Below, piece after piece: positions 1 through 7,639 of a stretch of DNA of 64,000 nt (position 1 is its first letter; each line of letters starts with the position of its first letter). A model generated the notes under the pieces. It did no database searches. It saw only the letters and a program-made list of their open reading frames with translations, and was not told the origin of the DNA. The translations under genes were made by a program, and so were the position numbers. The stretch is taken from assembly GCA_022647575.1 (NCBI GenBank), contig JALCKY010000007.1, positions 1 to 64,000 of the forward strand, in the 5' to 3' direction. The stretch comes from Lachnospiraceae bacterium (GTDB lineage Bacteria; Bacillota; Clostridia; Lachnospirales; Lachnospiraceae).

Positions 1-216
1 GCCGTCGTCATCGCTTCGGTACAGATGAATCGGAAGTCCCGCAATCGCCTCAGAGAGAATCCGGACGCAGGAATAAACCGCCGTCATCTGCATGGCAGAC
101 CGTTCTGTCACGGCTTTCCCAGAGGTTGTGCCGCCGAATAGGAAGCGGTAGGTGCTGCCGGTCGTCGAATCGGTCGGCTTGTCGCGGCTCCGAAAAAGTC
201 CAGAAAATATGCTCAT
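1..216 (-). CDS. Phage portal protein, N-terminal part (continues off the left edge)
   Basis: Portal proteins form the dodecameric ring at the capsid vertex through which DNA is packaged. The visible 72 residues begin MSIFSGLFRSRD and contain AVYSCVRILSEAIAGLP, typical of the N-terminus of HK97/SPP1-type portals, in which a conserved helix follows a disordered leader. I chose the ATG at 216 because a GGAGGG sequence lies about seven bases upstream; a second ATG six bases earlier is too close to that site. It lies directly downstream of the large terminase gene, the usual order. The rest is outside the window, so integrity cannot be judged. Confidence 0.85.
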   Translation of the reverse strand, partial: MSIFSGLFRSRDKPTDSTTGSTYRFLFGGTTSGKAVTERSAMQMTAVYSCVRILSEAIAGLPIHLYRSDDDG

Positions 217-284
217 AGCCATCCCTCCATTTCGTTTATGGCTTCCCGGAGTACGAGAAAGCCGATCAGTGTCAGTAGAATCAT
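213..284 (-). CDS. 23-residue phage micro-ORF between terminase and portal
   Basis: This short frame encodes a hydrophobic segment (MILLTLIGFLVLREAIN) followed by a short polar tail, so it could be a single-pass membrane peptide. Its stop codon overlaps the portal start (ATGA) and it begins 9 bases past the terminase stop, consistent with translational coupling inside the packaging operon. Similar tiny frames sit here in related phages as far as I recall. Function unknown; it may act mainly by coupling portal translation. Confidence 0.45.
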   Translation of the reverse strand: MILLTLIGFLVLREAINEMEGWL

Positions 285-292
285 TTCATTGC

Positions 293-1900
293 CTATATGA
301 ATAAAATGCCTCTCGTGTCATACACGGAGGCTCCGTTATCGTTGCCACAGCGGATCGCGCGGTCAAGCGCCATGATGGTTGCCACGGCACCGTCGATTTT
401 CTCTGTGGATTTTTCCTTGTCTGCTTTAATGTTTCCGGCAGGATCAGTGCGGATGAAGATGTTGTCCATCATCCAGCGGAGCACCGGGTGGCCGCCGTGG
501 GCGATACGCTTTTCCAGCGTCAGCTTCATCAGTTCTTTGGTAGGTGGCGACATATCTTTGAATCCCTGTCCGAAGGGAACAATGGTAAAACCCATGCCTT
601 CCAGATTCTGAACCATCTGCACGGCTCCCCAGCGGTCAAATGCAATCTCCCGGATGTTGAAACGTTCGCCGAGTCCTTCGATGAACTTTTCAATGTATCC
701 GTAATGGATGACATTTCCCTCTGTGGTTTCAAGAAAGCCTTGCTTCTCCCAGAGGTCGTATGGGACATGATCACGCCGGACGCGGAGATCCATCGTATCC
801 TCCGGCACCCAGAAGTATGGAAGAACCACGTATTTGTCATCCTCGTCAAGCGGCGGGAAGACCAGAACGAATGCCGTAATATCTGTGGTGGAGGAGAGGT
901 CAAGGCCGCCATAGCAGACACGGCCCTCAAGGTCATCATCGCTGACCGGGAAAGCGCACGCATCCCATTTGTCCATTGGCATCCAGCGGATGGCCTGCTT
1001 TACCCATTGATTCAGGCGTAGTTGCCGGAAGGAGTTCTCCTCACCGGGATTCTGCTTGGCAGATTCGCAGGCGGCTTCCACCTTGTCGATGCCGACCGTG
1101 ATACCAAGGGATGGATTGGCTTTCTTCCAGACCTTTGGATCAGTCCAGTCCTCGGTTGCTTCGGCCCCGTAGATGACCGGGTAGAAGGTCGGGTCAAGCT
1201 TCCTGCCGTCAAGAATGTCCTGCGCTTTCTGGTGAACCTCATAGCAGATGGAGTTTGTATCATTTCCAGCAGTCGTGATCAGAAAGTAGAGCGGCTGCAT
1301 TCTGGCATCGCCGGAGCCTTTGGTCATAACATCAAAGAGCTTTCGGTTCGGCTGCGTGTGCAGTTCGTCAAAGACCACGCCGTGAATGTTAAAGCCGTGC
1401 TTTGAGTAGGCTTCAGCGGAGAGCACCTGATAGAAGCTGTTGGTCGGCTCGTAGATGATCCGCTTCTGGGAAGCAAGGATTTTCACGCGGCGGTTTAAGG
1501 CCGGGCACATCCGCACCATATCAGCAGCAACATCAAAGACGATAGTTGCCTGCTGGCGGTCAGCGGCGCAGCCATAGACTTCGGCGCGTTCCTCACCATC
1601 ACCGCAGCAAAGGAGCAGGGCGACGGCAGCGGCAAGCTCAGATTTTCCCATCTTCTTTGGAATTTCGATGTAGGCCGTATTGAACTGCCGGTATCCGTTT
1701 GGCTTTAAAACACCGAACAGGTCGCGGATGATCTGCTCCTGCCAGTCAATGAGTTCAAAGGGCTTTCCGGCCCACGTGCCTTTGGTATGAGTCAGGCTTT
1801 CAATGAACATGACGGCATAGTCGGCCATCTCTTTGCTGTAGGTGGAGGTCTTGGCCATGAAGCGGGTCGGCTTGTATTTTTTCAGTTTGCGCATTGCCAT
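293..1900 (-). CDS. terL: Phage terminase large subunit
   Basis: This ATPase/nuclease motor cuts concatemeric phage DNA and pumps it through the portal. The 535-residue product has a Walker A-like segment (IPKKMGKSELAAA, about residues 80-92), Walker B (GVVFDELHT) and a C-terminal RNase H-like nuclease domain starting at the acidic GGLDLSSTTDIT. The length is normal for the Terminase_1 family. I chose the ATG at 1900 over the upstream one at 1951 because AGGAGG precedes it at good spacing. The small terminase is encoded about 3.4 kb upstream, separated by small conserved genes. The frame is intact, unlike several replication genes in the same prophage. Confidence 0.95.
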   Translation of the reverse strand: MAMRKLKKYKPTRFMAKTSTYSKEMADYAVMFIESLTHTKGTWAGKPFELIDWQEQIIRDLFGVLKPNGYRQFNTAYIEIPKKMGKSELAAAVALLLCCGDGEERAEVYGCAADRQQATIVFDVAADMVRMCPALNRRVKILASQKRIIYEPTNSFYQVLSAEAYSKHGFNIHGVVFDELHTQPNRKLFDVMTKGSGDARMQPLYFLITTAGNDTNSICYEVHQKAQDILDGRKLDPTFYPVIYGAEATEDWTDPKVWKKANPSLGITVGIDKVEAACESAKQNPGEENSFRQLRLNQWVKQAIRWMPMDKWDACAFPVSDDDLEGRVCYGGLDLSSTTDITAFVLVFPPLDEDDKYVVLPYFWVPEDTMDLRVRRDHVPYDLWEKQGFLETTEGNVIHYGYIEKFIEGLGERFNIREIAFDRWGAVQMVQNLEGMGFTIVPFGQGFKDMSPPTKELMKLTLEKRIAHGGHPVLRWMMDNIFIRTDPAGNIKADKEKSTEKIDGAVATIMALDRAIRCGNDNGASVYDTRGILFI

Positions 1901-1918
1901 ACAGTCCGCCTCCTTCAG

Positions 1919-1948
1919 GGCAAAAGAAAAGACCGCCGAAGCGATCTT
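1919..1948 (-). terminator. Intrinsic terminator with a UUCG tetraloop
   Basis: On the minus strand an 8-bp stem (AAGATCGC / GCGGTCTT, one G-U pair) closes a TTCG loop and is followed by TTTTCTTTT. It lies between the 82-aa gene ending at 2021 and the terminase start, so it may set the ratio of early to packaging transcripts. Confidence 0.6.
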
Positions 1949-2020
1949 CAAATCTTTATCAGTACGAGAGAAAGAGCCGCGTGGCTCCTGTCTCCCGGAA
2001 TTTTCATTCTTAGGTTTTGC

Positions 2021-2269
2021 TTAGTTGTAGTTGTTCAGAAGGATGCAAAGCGCCAGCTCTGCTTCCTTACAGGTGGGCTCGATGTCCCAGCCTCTGTCGT
2101 AGTTTGCCGCGACCGTTCCGTTGATCTTAATCATGAGTTTGGAAATCTTGCCTTTGTTGAGACCGTAGATCTCGCTGGGCTCGTCATAGTGCTTTACCCA
2201 GTAATGGCAGGCTGTGTATTTGTTCTTGTCAGCCGCATCAGGAATTCCGATGGTTCCTTCGCTCCACAT
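2021..2269 (-). CDS. Conserved small phage protein, 82 aa, function unknown
   Basis: The product starts MWSEGTIGIPDAADKNKY and contains NYDRGWD near the C-terminus. It is rich in aromatic and charged residues with no signal peptide or membrane segment, so a cytoplasmic role is likely. It lies just downstream of the 121-aa gene (3-base gap) and upstream of a terminator. Proteins of this look recur between methyltransferase and terminase genes of Bacillota siphophages, but I cannot assign a function. Intact frame, normal start. Confidence 0.65.
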   Translation of the reverse strand: MWSEGTIGIPDAADKNKYTACHYWVKHYDEPSEIYGLNKGKISKLMIKINGTVAANYDRGWDIEPTCKEAELALCILLNNYN

Positions 2270-2272
2270 GGT

Positions 2273-2638
2273 TTATGCCTCCTTCACCGTCATCTTGAAT
2301 GCGGGAATCAGGGCATGCTCGTCGCTTCCGAAGTGGGTGCAGCGTTCCTTGACTCTTACGATTCCGTCCAGCGTGCAGCCGAGATCTTCGAACCTTGCAA
2401 TGGTTTCGATGAGGCTTGAAAAGGTGGAGCTGATGGTGAATTCCTTCACGCCAAGCCTTCTGCAGTCTGCAAGGATGGTTTCAATATCCTCGTCCCAGAT
2501 GACCTCGGCGAAGTTCGGCAGCTCGTTCCCGGCATCCTTGCTGTAAAGGTAAGCCTGCGCAAGTGTCCACTGCACTCCGATGTCGCTCCATTTCATTCCG
2601 GTCTTTGCGTTTTCAATCGCTTCAATTGTGTACTTCAT
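2273..2638 (-). CDS. Conserved small phage protein, 121 aa, function unknown
   Basis: The protein starts MKYTIEAIENAKTGMKW at an ATG preceded by GGAGGA; the upstream ATG at 2683 has no ribosome site and was rejected. It is acidic and soluble, with a segment (FSSLIETIARFEDLG) predicted to be helical. It shares a 49-base upstream repeat with the gene starting at 3868, suggesting the two are driven by the same phage promoter. No catalytic motif is visible and I do not recognise a function. Confidence 0.65.
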   Translation of the reverse strand: MKYTIEAIENAKTGMKWSDIGVQWTLAQAYLYSKDAGNELPNFAEVIWDEDIETILADCRRLGVKEFTISSTFSSLIETIARFEDLGCTLDGIVRVKERCTHFGSDEHALIPAFKMTVKEA

Positions 2639-2667
2639 GGTGGTTCCTCCGTTTTCTTTTTGTTTCC

Positions 2668-2716
2668 CTTTCGGTATGTACATATATCACTCTGAAGCCC
2701 TTTATTAGCAAGCAAT
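2668..2716 (-). repeat. 49-base phage repeat, copy 1 (candidate promoter/operator)
   Basis: Nearly identical to 3915-3963. On the minus strand it reads TTGCTAATAAAGG, then a TATATGTACATA core containing the palindrome TATGTACATA. It lies 30 bases upstream of the 2638 start. The position before two separate genes suggests a phage promoter or operator. Confidence 0.55.
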
Positions 2717-2773
2717 TCAGGCAAAATATATGTGACAATCCTGCGGAAAAATCACAGGGCCAAACTGTGTATT

Positions 2774-2950
2774 TTAGCCTTCGCCGGTCAGGATGAAGTG
2801 TGCATATTCTGACCGGTGATCTTCGAGGTAGAGAACCAGTTCATAGAAGTCACGCTCATAGGCAAGGCGCTGAACCATGCCAATGTCAAACATGTTGGTA
2901 AGGCCGGTATCGCGGATGGCAAGAATCTGTTCTTTGATTTTCTGTTCCAT
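2774..2950 (-). CDS. DUF5049 family small phage protein
   Basis: A 58-residue protein starting MEQKIKEQILAIRDTG, containing TNMFDIGMVQ and ending HFILTGEG, the signature of the DUF5049 family of Bacillota phages. Function is not known. I placed the start at 2950, just after the DUF4314 stop, because the upstream in-frame ATG lies inside that gene. The two genes abut and are probably co-translated. Intact. Confidence 0.8.
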   Translation of the reverse strand: MEQKIKEQILAIRDTGLTNMFDIGMVQRLAYERDFYELVLYLEDHRSEYAHFILTGEG

Positions 2951-2951
2951 G

Positions 2952-3176
2952 TCAATCTGCCACCTTCCGGACAAGGTCGACTCCGTAGATTACATTGAGG
3001 CCGGAGCGGTTGTCCCAGTTTACGAGGAGGGAACCGGTATCATCAATCCCGGTCACCGTTCCTTTGGTACCGATGGGCGGTGCCTGCACATCGTCCATCT
3101 GAAGAAGCTCCACACGTGTGCCAGCAGGATACCGGGAGCGGAGAGCGTCAAGCTCATTTTGTCTGATCATTCGCAT
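2952..3176 (-). CDS. DUF4314 family small phage protein
   Basis: A 74-residue protein with the SH3-like signature of DUF4314: RYPAGTRVELLQMDD, then GTKGTVTGIDDTGSLLVNWD. These small barrels occur widely in phages and plasmids of Bacillota next to methyltransferases and DUF5049 proteins; no activity is established. GGAGG lies seven bases upstream of the ATG, and the start overlaps the end of the 233-aa gene by 10 bases. Intact. Confidence 0.8.
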   Translation of the reverse strand: MRMIRQNELDALRSRYPAGTRVELLQMDDVQAPPIGTKGTVTGIDDTGSLLVNWDNRSGLNVIYGVDLVRKVAD

Positions 3177-3868
3177 GTTGCCGCCTCCTTGTCCGGAGCG
3201 CCGTTCTTCCAGCTGGAGTTGCCGGAGAGGTTCTTTAAAAGAATCTTACGCTCTGCCTTGTATTCATTTCCGATGAAGCCCAGCCGCAGAAGAAAGCAGC
3301 GGAAGGCGTATTTCTCGTTTTCGACCGGTTTCTCTGTGGCGTTGATCCGTTTCTGATCTTTGCTGAGTTTGCAGAGGGCGGCAACGAAGTGAAGGTAGGT
3401 TTTGATTTCATCTGGCGGGAGCATGGCCTCAAACCAAGGGAAGCTGATTTTGTCATCCTCGATGGAGAAGCCGAGATCATCAATACCGAGTGCCTTTTTG
3501 ATGAGGCTTCCTTTGGCTTCGAGAAGGTTTGTAAGGTTTCCGACGTCTGCGCAGTCGAGCGGAAGGGCAACGGTAAGGCCAGCGCCTTTGTCGGCTGCTG
3601 TCTGCGGAGCATCGTCTTCGCTGGCGCTTTCAGCAGGAGCGTCTGCAGTTTCCGGTGTGAATCCGTCTGCGATCAGGTTGTGCATCAGGCGATCGAGCTT
3701 GTCAGCATCCTCGCAGCTGACGCATCCTTCTTTGCTGACGGTGATGTCACCGATTTCATAGGCGCAGGTCGGCATGAGCTTGTATATGGCCTTGTCGCCT
3801 GTGATGTTGGAGATGGCACTCACCAGTGCCTTTCTTGCTGCTCCGGTTACGTTGTAGTTTGCTTTCAT
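3167..3868 (-). CDS. Conserved phage protein of the type often labelled virulence-related, 233 aa
   Basis: The protein begins MKANYNVTGAARKALVSAISNITG, a conserved opening shared by phage proteins often annotated as virulence-related in databases. An acidic, low-complexity linker (about residues 75-95) separates it from a C-terminal domain containing KISFPWFEAMLPPDE. No enzyme motif is seen. It is the first gene after the second copy of the 49-base repeat, which probably carries its promoter, and heads the DUF4314-DUF5049 run. The virulence label has no support in this sequence. Confidence 0.65.
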   Translation of the reverse strand: MKANYNVTGAARKALVSAISNITGDKAIYKLMPTCAYEIGDITVSKEGCVSCEDADKLDRLMHNLIADGFTPETADAPAESASEDDAPQTAADKGAGLTVALPLDCADVGNLTNLLEAKGSLIKKALGIDDLGFSIEDDKISFPWFEAMLPPDEIKTYLHFVAALCKLSKDQKRINATEKPVENEKYAFRCFLLRLGFIGNEYKAERKILLKNLSGNSSWKNGAPDKEAATCE

Positions 3869-3914
3869 GGTATGTACCTCCGTTTATTTTGTTTTCCGAA
3901 GGCTTCCTGTTTGC

Positions 3915-3963
3915 CTTTCGGTACGTACATATATCACTCTGAAAGCCTTTATTAGCAAGCGAT
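3915..3963 (-). repeat. 49-base phage repeat, copy 2 (candidate promoter/operator)
   Basis: Second copy of the element at 2668-2716, differing at only a few positions and again ending about 45 bases before a phage start codon (3868). Conservation in noncoding sequence in front of two genes argues for a regulatory role. Confidence 0.55.
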
Positions 3964-4018
3964 ACCGGGCATATTCTGTAGTAAAACATCGACGAATATC
4001 AGACGCGGAATTTGTGTA

Positions 4019-5275
4019 TTATACAGTCTCAAAATCCACCTGCTTGGCAAGCTCGGAGTAGCTGATCCGTTCGCCGTTTCTTACGACATACACATTTTCC
4101 GCGTCATTCGTGTCCTCTACATAGCGGCGCAGAATAACAGAAGCGTACTTTGGATCAAGCTCCATCATGTAACAGATGCGGTTCAGCTGCTCGCAGGCCA
4201 TGAGTGTGCTGCCAGAGCCGCCGAAGGTATCAATCACTACAGAGTTTTCCTGCGAAGAGTTCTGGATGGGATAGCCCAGAAGATCCAGCGGCTTTGAAGT
4301 CGGATGATCCTTATTGCGCTTCGGTTTGTCGTAGTTCCAGATGGTTGTTTGCTTGCGGTCGGAGTACCACGGATGTTTACCATTTTGTAAAAATCCATAG
4401 AGGATTGGCTCATGCTGCCATTGGTAATCGGAACGACCGAGCACAAGGGAATTCTTTACCCAGATGCAAACACCGGCGAGGTGGAAGCCTGCGTCAATGA
4501 AGGCTTTCCTGAAGGTGAGCCCTTCGGTATCCGCGTGGAAGCAGTAGGCGGCACCGCCTTTTTCGAGGTGGTCGGTCATGTTCTTGAATGCGGCAAGCAG
4601 GAAGTTGTAAAACTCCTCGCCCTTTAAGCTGTCGTTTTCAATGGTCAGACCGTCTGAGGCTTTGAAGGAAACGCCGTAGGGCGGATCAGTCAGAATCAGG
4701 TTGGCACTCTTTCCATCCATGAGCAGGTTCACATCGTCGGCAGAGGTGGCATCGCCGCACATGAGACGATGCTTTCCAACAGTCCAGATGTCGCCGCGTT
4801 CCACAAAGGAGGCTTTCTCCAGAGCGGCGGTCAGATCAAAGTCGTCATCCTTGACATCCTTATCCGCACCGCCATCGAGGAGTTTCTCCAGTTCATCGGC
4901 ACCAAAGCCGAGAAGCGAGAGATCAAAAGCGGAATCCTGCAGATCGGATAATTCCACGGACAGCATTTCTTCATCCCAGCCTGCGTTCAGGGCCAGCTGA
5001 TTGTCCGCAAGAATATAGGCGCGTTTCTGTGCCTCTGTCAGGTTTTCGGCAAAGACGCAAGGCACGTTTTCATAGCCTTCCGCGCGGGCGGCTTCGATTC
5101 TGCCGTGTCCGACGAGGATGTTGTAGTCAGCGTCAATAACGGCGGGGCTTACAAATCCAAATTCCCGGAGGGATGCACGAAGCTGTGCAATCTGTTCTTT
5201 ACTATGCGTCCGGGCATTCCGGGCGTAAGGCACCAATTTATCAATGGGTACCTGTTCCAATTTCTGTGTGTTCAT
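4019..5275 (-). CDS. ParB-domain / N6-adenine DNA methyltransferase fusion
   Basis: This phage enzyme probably methylates adenine in DNA. Residues 1-100 are a ParB-like nuclease-fold domain (PYARNARTHSKEQIAQL, LVGHGRIEAARA). The rest is a beta-class methyltransferase with the catalytic DPPY box (LTDPPYGVSF) before the SAM-binding DTFGGSGST, the permuted order of that class. A TSKP motif (HPTSKPLDLL) is also present. At 418 aa it is full length. It starts directly after the small terminase stop. Phages use such orphan methyltransferases for protection from host restriction or for packaging control; which applies here is inference. Confidence 0.92.
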   Translation of the reverse strand: MNTQKLEQVPIDKLVPYARNARTHSKEQIAQLRASLREFGFVSPAVIDADYNILVGHGRIEAARAEGYENVPCVFAENLTEAQKRAYILADNQLALNAGWDEEMLSVELSDLQDSAFDLSLLGFGADELEKLLDGGADKDVKDDDFDLTAALEKASFVERGDIWTVGKHRLMCGDATSADDVNLLMDGKSANLILTDPPYGVSFKASDGLTIENDSLKGEEFYNFLLAAFKNMTDHLEKGGAAYCFHADTEGLTFRKAFIDAGFHLAGVCIWVKNSLVLGRSDYQWQHEPILYGFLQNGKHPWYSDRKQTTIWNYDKPKRNKDHPTSKPLDLLGYPIQNSSQENSVVIDTFGGSGSTLMACEQLNRICYMMELDPKYASVILRRYVEDTNDAENVYVVRNGERISYSELAKQVDFETV

Positions 5276-5827
5276 TTACATTCCCTTTCTGGCCTGCAGG
5301 AGTCGTTCCATCACGTCGTCCTGTGGATTGAGCCCGCTGTATTCGGCAGAGCAGTTTTCCTTGACGATCTGAAAGATTTCATTCCACAGGCGGCTTGCCT
5401 GATTCATGTAGTTGATGCCAATGTTGATGAAGGGTGAAGGGATCGGCTTCCCAGTCGTCGGGTGCTTGGAAAGGTATCCGAGCCGAGTGGTCATCTCTTC
5501 GCACTGAATCCAGCGGGCGGAGCACATCGCGTAACGCTCTAAGAGCTGTGGAGACACCGCTTTTGCTACGCCGAGCTTATCCAGCCATTCCCATGTTTCC
5601 CGATAGATATCACCAGCTTCCAGGGTGGAGCCGTCATGCTGTTTGGCAGATAGAAAGTCATGTGGGGTTGGCATGTCCTCGCCTTCGACATCCGGTATGT
5701 CCAGCACAGTGAGATCTCTGCCGCCTGGATTTCCGTTTTCGTATTTTTCTTTGACGGCGGTCTTTTTCCGGCCCGCACCGGGACGTCTGCCGCCGCGACC
5801 ACCTGTGTTATTTGATTTTGTCGGCAT
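5276..5827 (-). CDS. terS: Phage terminase small subunit, P27 family
   Basis: The small terminase recognises phage DNA and loads the large subunit. The 183-residue protein starts with a basic, glycine-rich tail (GGRGGRRPGAGRKK) and contains LGVAKAVSPQLLERYAMCSA and SPFINIGINYMNQASRLWNE, features of the P27/phage_terminase_4 family. Length is normal. It is followed without a gap by the methyltransferase gene. The large subunit gene is further downstream, separated by small genes, as in many Bacillota siphophages. Confidence 0.88.
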   Translation of the reverse strand: MPTKSNNTGGRGGRRPGAGRKKTAVKEKYENGNPGGRDLTVLDIPDVEGEDMPTPHDFLSAKQHDGSTLEAGDIYRETWEWLDKLGVAKAVSPQLLERYAMCSARWIQCEEMTTRLGYLSKHPTTGKPIPSPFINIGINYMNQASRLWNEIFQIVKENCSAEYSGLNPQDDVMERLLQARKGM

Positions 5828-5921
5828 GATTTTTAACCGCCTCCTTTATTACCCGTTTGAAATCGCCTTTTTTGCACGCAAGAGGGGGCGCCGTTTTCCG
5901 CAGCATTTTCCACAGAGATTC

Positions 5922-6440
5922 TTACCGCCCCAGGGGTGCTGTTTTTACCCAAGTTCTTCCATTTGCTATGTCTCTGACGTGTCTTGTAGATATATGGAAC
6001 CGTTCACTGACTTCTCGAAGCAGCTTTCCTTCTGAATGGAGCCTTCTGATCTCATAGATGTCATCGATGGTCAGCTTGGCAGCGTTGCTATCTTCTCCGC
6101 ACCGCAGGCAGGCTGCAGTACCCTGCACCATTTCGTCATGCATGTTTTCTTTCGGCGTTCCCCACTTAAGATTGGACGCACGGTTGTCTGTCGCGTTGCC
6201 GTTGAGGTGTCTGCACTGTAGACCATCCGGTCTTGAACCTGAAAACGCACTCAGTACAAGTTTGTGCACCTGCTCGGAACGTTTCTTGCCATCCGGAGAA
6301 AGTACATTCACGCGTAGATAACCACGGTGTATTCGCTGGCCAAGACATAACAGTGTCCCGCTCCGTGTGGAATATATATTCCCGTCGCTGCCTGCAAGAT
6401 ATCCGGGATAATCAATTACAGGTTTCAGTTCAACATCCAT
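5922..6440 (-). CDS. HNH homing-type endonuclease with NUMOD4 domain
   Basis: The 172-residue protein opens with a NUMOD4-like segment (VIDYPGYLAGSDGNIYSTRSG), followed by HNH_3 core elements (VHKLVLSAF, CRHLNGNATDNRASNLKWGT) and a C-terminal helix-turn-helix (IDDIYEIRRLHSEGKLLREV). Such free-standing HNH enzymes nick DNA at specific sites and spread as selfish genes in phage genomes. It lies between the small HNH and small terminase genes; HNH proteins near cos-type terminases can also assist packaging, but the NUMOD4 layout favours a homing enzyme. Intact. Confidence 0.88.
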   Translation of the reverse strand: MDVELKPVIDYPGYLAGSDGNIYSTRSGTLLCLGQRIHRGYLRVNVLSPDGKKRSEQVHKLVLSAFSGSRPDGLQCRHLNGNATDNRASNLKWGTPKENMHDEMVQGTAACLRCGEDSNAAKLTIDDIYEIRRLHSEGKLLREVSERFHISTRHVRDIANGRTWVKTAPLGR

Positions 6441-6458
6441 TCATAACACTCCAATCTG

Positions 6459-6505
6459 GGCAAAAGAAAAGACCACGAAGATCATCAGCGGTCTCCTCGG
6501 TCTTT
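6459..6505 (-). terminator. Terminator-like hairpin at the end of the small HNH gene
   Basis: On the minus strand AAAGACC pairs with GGTCTTT around an imperfect middle and is followed by TTCTTTTG. It overlaps the stop codon at 6485 and precedes the NUMOD4 HNH gene. Confidence 0.45.
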
Positions 6506-6832
6506 ATGGATCTTCTCATGACAAGAACGGCAAAGGCTCATGAGGTTGCTCTCATCATTTGTCCCTCCCTCGGAGAGAGGAATGATGTGGTGGACTTCCT
6601 CGACTGGTTTGTAGCGACCTTGCTTTAAACACATCTCGCAGAGAGGATGCTTGTGAACGTAGCGGTCACGGATTCGTTTCCATGCTCTGCCGTACCTCTT
6701 GCCGGAGGAGTAACCGCGCGTGAACTTCTCATAGTGCTGCTGCATAACCTTGGCATGCTCTTCACAGTACAGACCATCGGTCAGCTTCGGGCAGCCGGGG
6801 TAGCGGCACGGCCTCTTTGGTTTCATAGGCAT
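6485..6832 (-). CDS. HNH endonuclease (packaging-associated type)
   Basis: A 115-residue protein with zinc-binding cysteines (CRYPGCPKLTDGLYCEEH, then CEMCLKQ) and the HNH core VHHIIPLSEGGTNDESNL...CRSCHEKIH. It resembles the HNH proteins encoded immediately before small terminase genes in HK97-like phages, where the enzyme assists the terminase in cos cleavage. The start at 6832 has AGGAGG five bases upstream. A longer frame upstream reads through a terminator and was rejected. A NUMOD4 HNH gene now separates it from the small terminase. Confidence 0.9.
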   Translation of the reverse strand: MPMKPKRPCRYPGCPKLTDGLYCEEHAKVMQQHYEKFTRGYSSGKRYGRAWKRIRDRYVHKHPLCEMCLKQGRYKPVEEVHHIIPLSEGGTNDESNLMSLCRSCHEKIHKDRGDR

Positions 6833-6851
6833 GGCTGCCTCCTTTCCGGAC

Positions 6852-6886
6852 AAAAGAAAAGCCCTGCAGTGTTTCCTGCAAGGCTT
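6852..6886 (-). terminator. Intrinsic terminator downstream of the sigma-like gene
   Basis: On the minus strand AAGCC-TTGCAGG pairs with CTGCAGGGCTT and is followed by TTCTTTTG. It separates the DUF1492 gene (ends 6990) from the HNH gene starting at 6832, fitting a boundary between early and late expression. Confidence 0.7.
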
Positions 6887-6989
6887 AGGGCTGCGCGTGC
6901 AGCCGTTCTTTATTCTGTTTCGCTGATTATATACTATCATAATGGCGGGGTGGACATCTTTGGACAAAGCAGGACATTTCGGGCGCATT

Positions 6990-7418
6990 TCATATGATGA
7001 TGGGATGCTCCGGCAGAGAGGCATGCTGCAGAGCCTTGCCATGCCAGCGACGGATCGTGCGGGCGTCGGCACAAAGCTCGATGCCGATCTGCTCCCAGGT
7101 AAGTCCATGAATGTAACGATACTTTAAAACCATGCGTTCATCTGTATCCGGCACAGCCTCGATGACCTCACGGATCTGTTTCTTTAGGTCGGAGAGAGTT
7201 TCAAGCTCTGCCGCGATCTTGTTTTCCAGATCCCACATCTTTTCCAGCGTCCGGATAAAGGGTGCGTCCGTAGATCGAGAGGTCTGTACACGATCCTTGT
7301 CATATTGGATTGCCGACACGCTGCCAGCCATCACCCGGAGGTTCTGTACTTCCATCGTGTCGGACTTGATCTTCTGGTCAAGGCGATAAGCCTGATGAAG
7401 ATATTCTTTTACGGTCAT
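6990..7418 (-). CDS. DUF1492 / sigma-70 region 4-like phage regulator
   Basis: The 142-residue protein has an N-terminal coiled-coil part and a C-terminal helix-turn-helix (MVLKYRYIHGLTWEQIGIELCADARTIRRWHGKAL) like sigma-factor region 4. DUF1492/ArpU-type proteins of Bacillota phages act as late-gene transcription activators. Its position just before the HNH-terminase block and its terminator fits a switch to late expression. It overlaps the upstream 74-aa gene by 4 bases. Role inferred from family and position. Confidence 0.85.
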   Translation of the reverse strand: MTVKEYLHQAYRLDQKIKSDTMEVQNLRVMAGSVSAIQYDKDRVQTSRSTDAPFIRTLEKMWDLENKIAAELETLSDLKKQIREVIEAVPDTDERMVLKYRYIHGLTWEQIGIELCADARTIRRWHGKALQHASLPEHPIII

Positions 7419-7639
7419 TTTGACTTCGCCTCCTCTCGCAGCTTTTGTATCAGGTAGTCGCCATCTACACTGGTGATGGTCTGATACCAGGCAGAATGGA
7501 AAAATCGTTCTATTTCCATCGCAGTGGACATGGCGTCTGTATTCTGTGGTTTTTTCTTCAGGCGCTTTAAGGCATCCCGATAATCCTTCACTGCCTGCAG
7601 AATGATGGCATTGATAAGATTTTCATACGGTCTTGTCAT
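7415..7639 (-). CDS. Conserved small phage protein, 74 aa, function unknown
   Basis: A small soluble protein starting MTRPYENLINAIILQAVKDYRDALKR, a helical opening, with HSAWYQTITSVDGDYLIQKLREE at the end. Such proteins regularly lie between the SNF2 helicase and the DUF1492 regulator in this phage type. Both ends overlap neighbours by 4 bases, indicating co-translation. No functional motif is seen. Confidence 0.7.
   Translation of the reverse strand: MTRPYENLINAIILQAVKDYRDALKRLKKKPQNTDAMSTAMEIERFFHSAWYQTITSVDGDYLIQKLREEAKSK

Noticed and set aside
2641-3963. The 49-base repeats as a CRISPR array
   Set aside because: There are only two copies, 1.2 kb apart, with genes in between; there are no spacers or cas genes.
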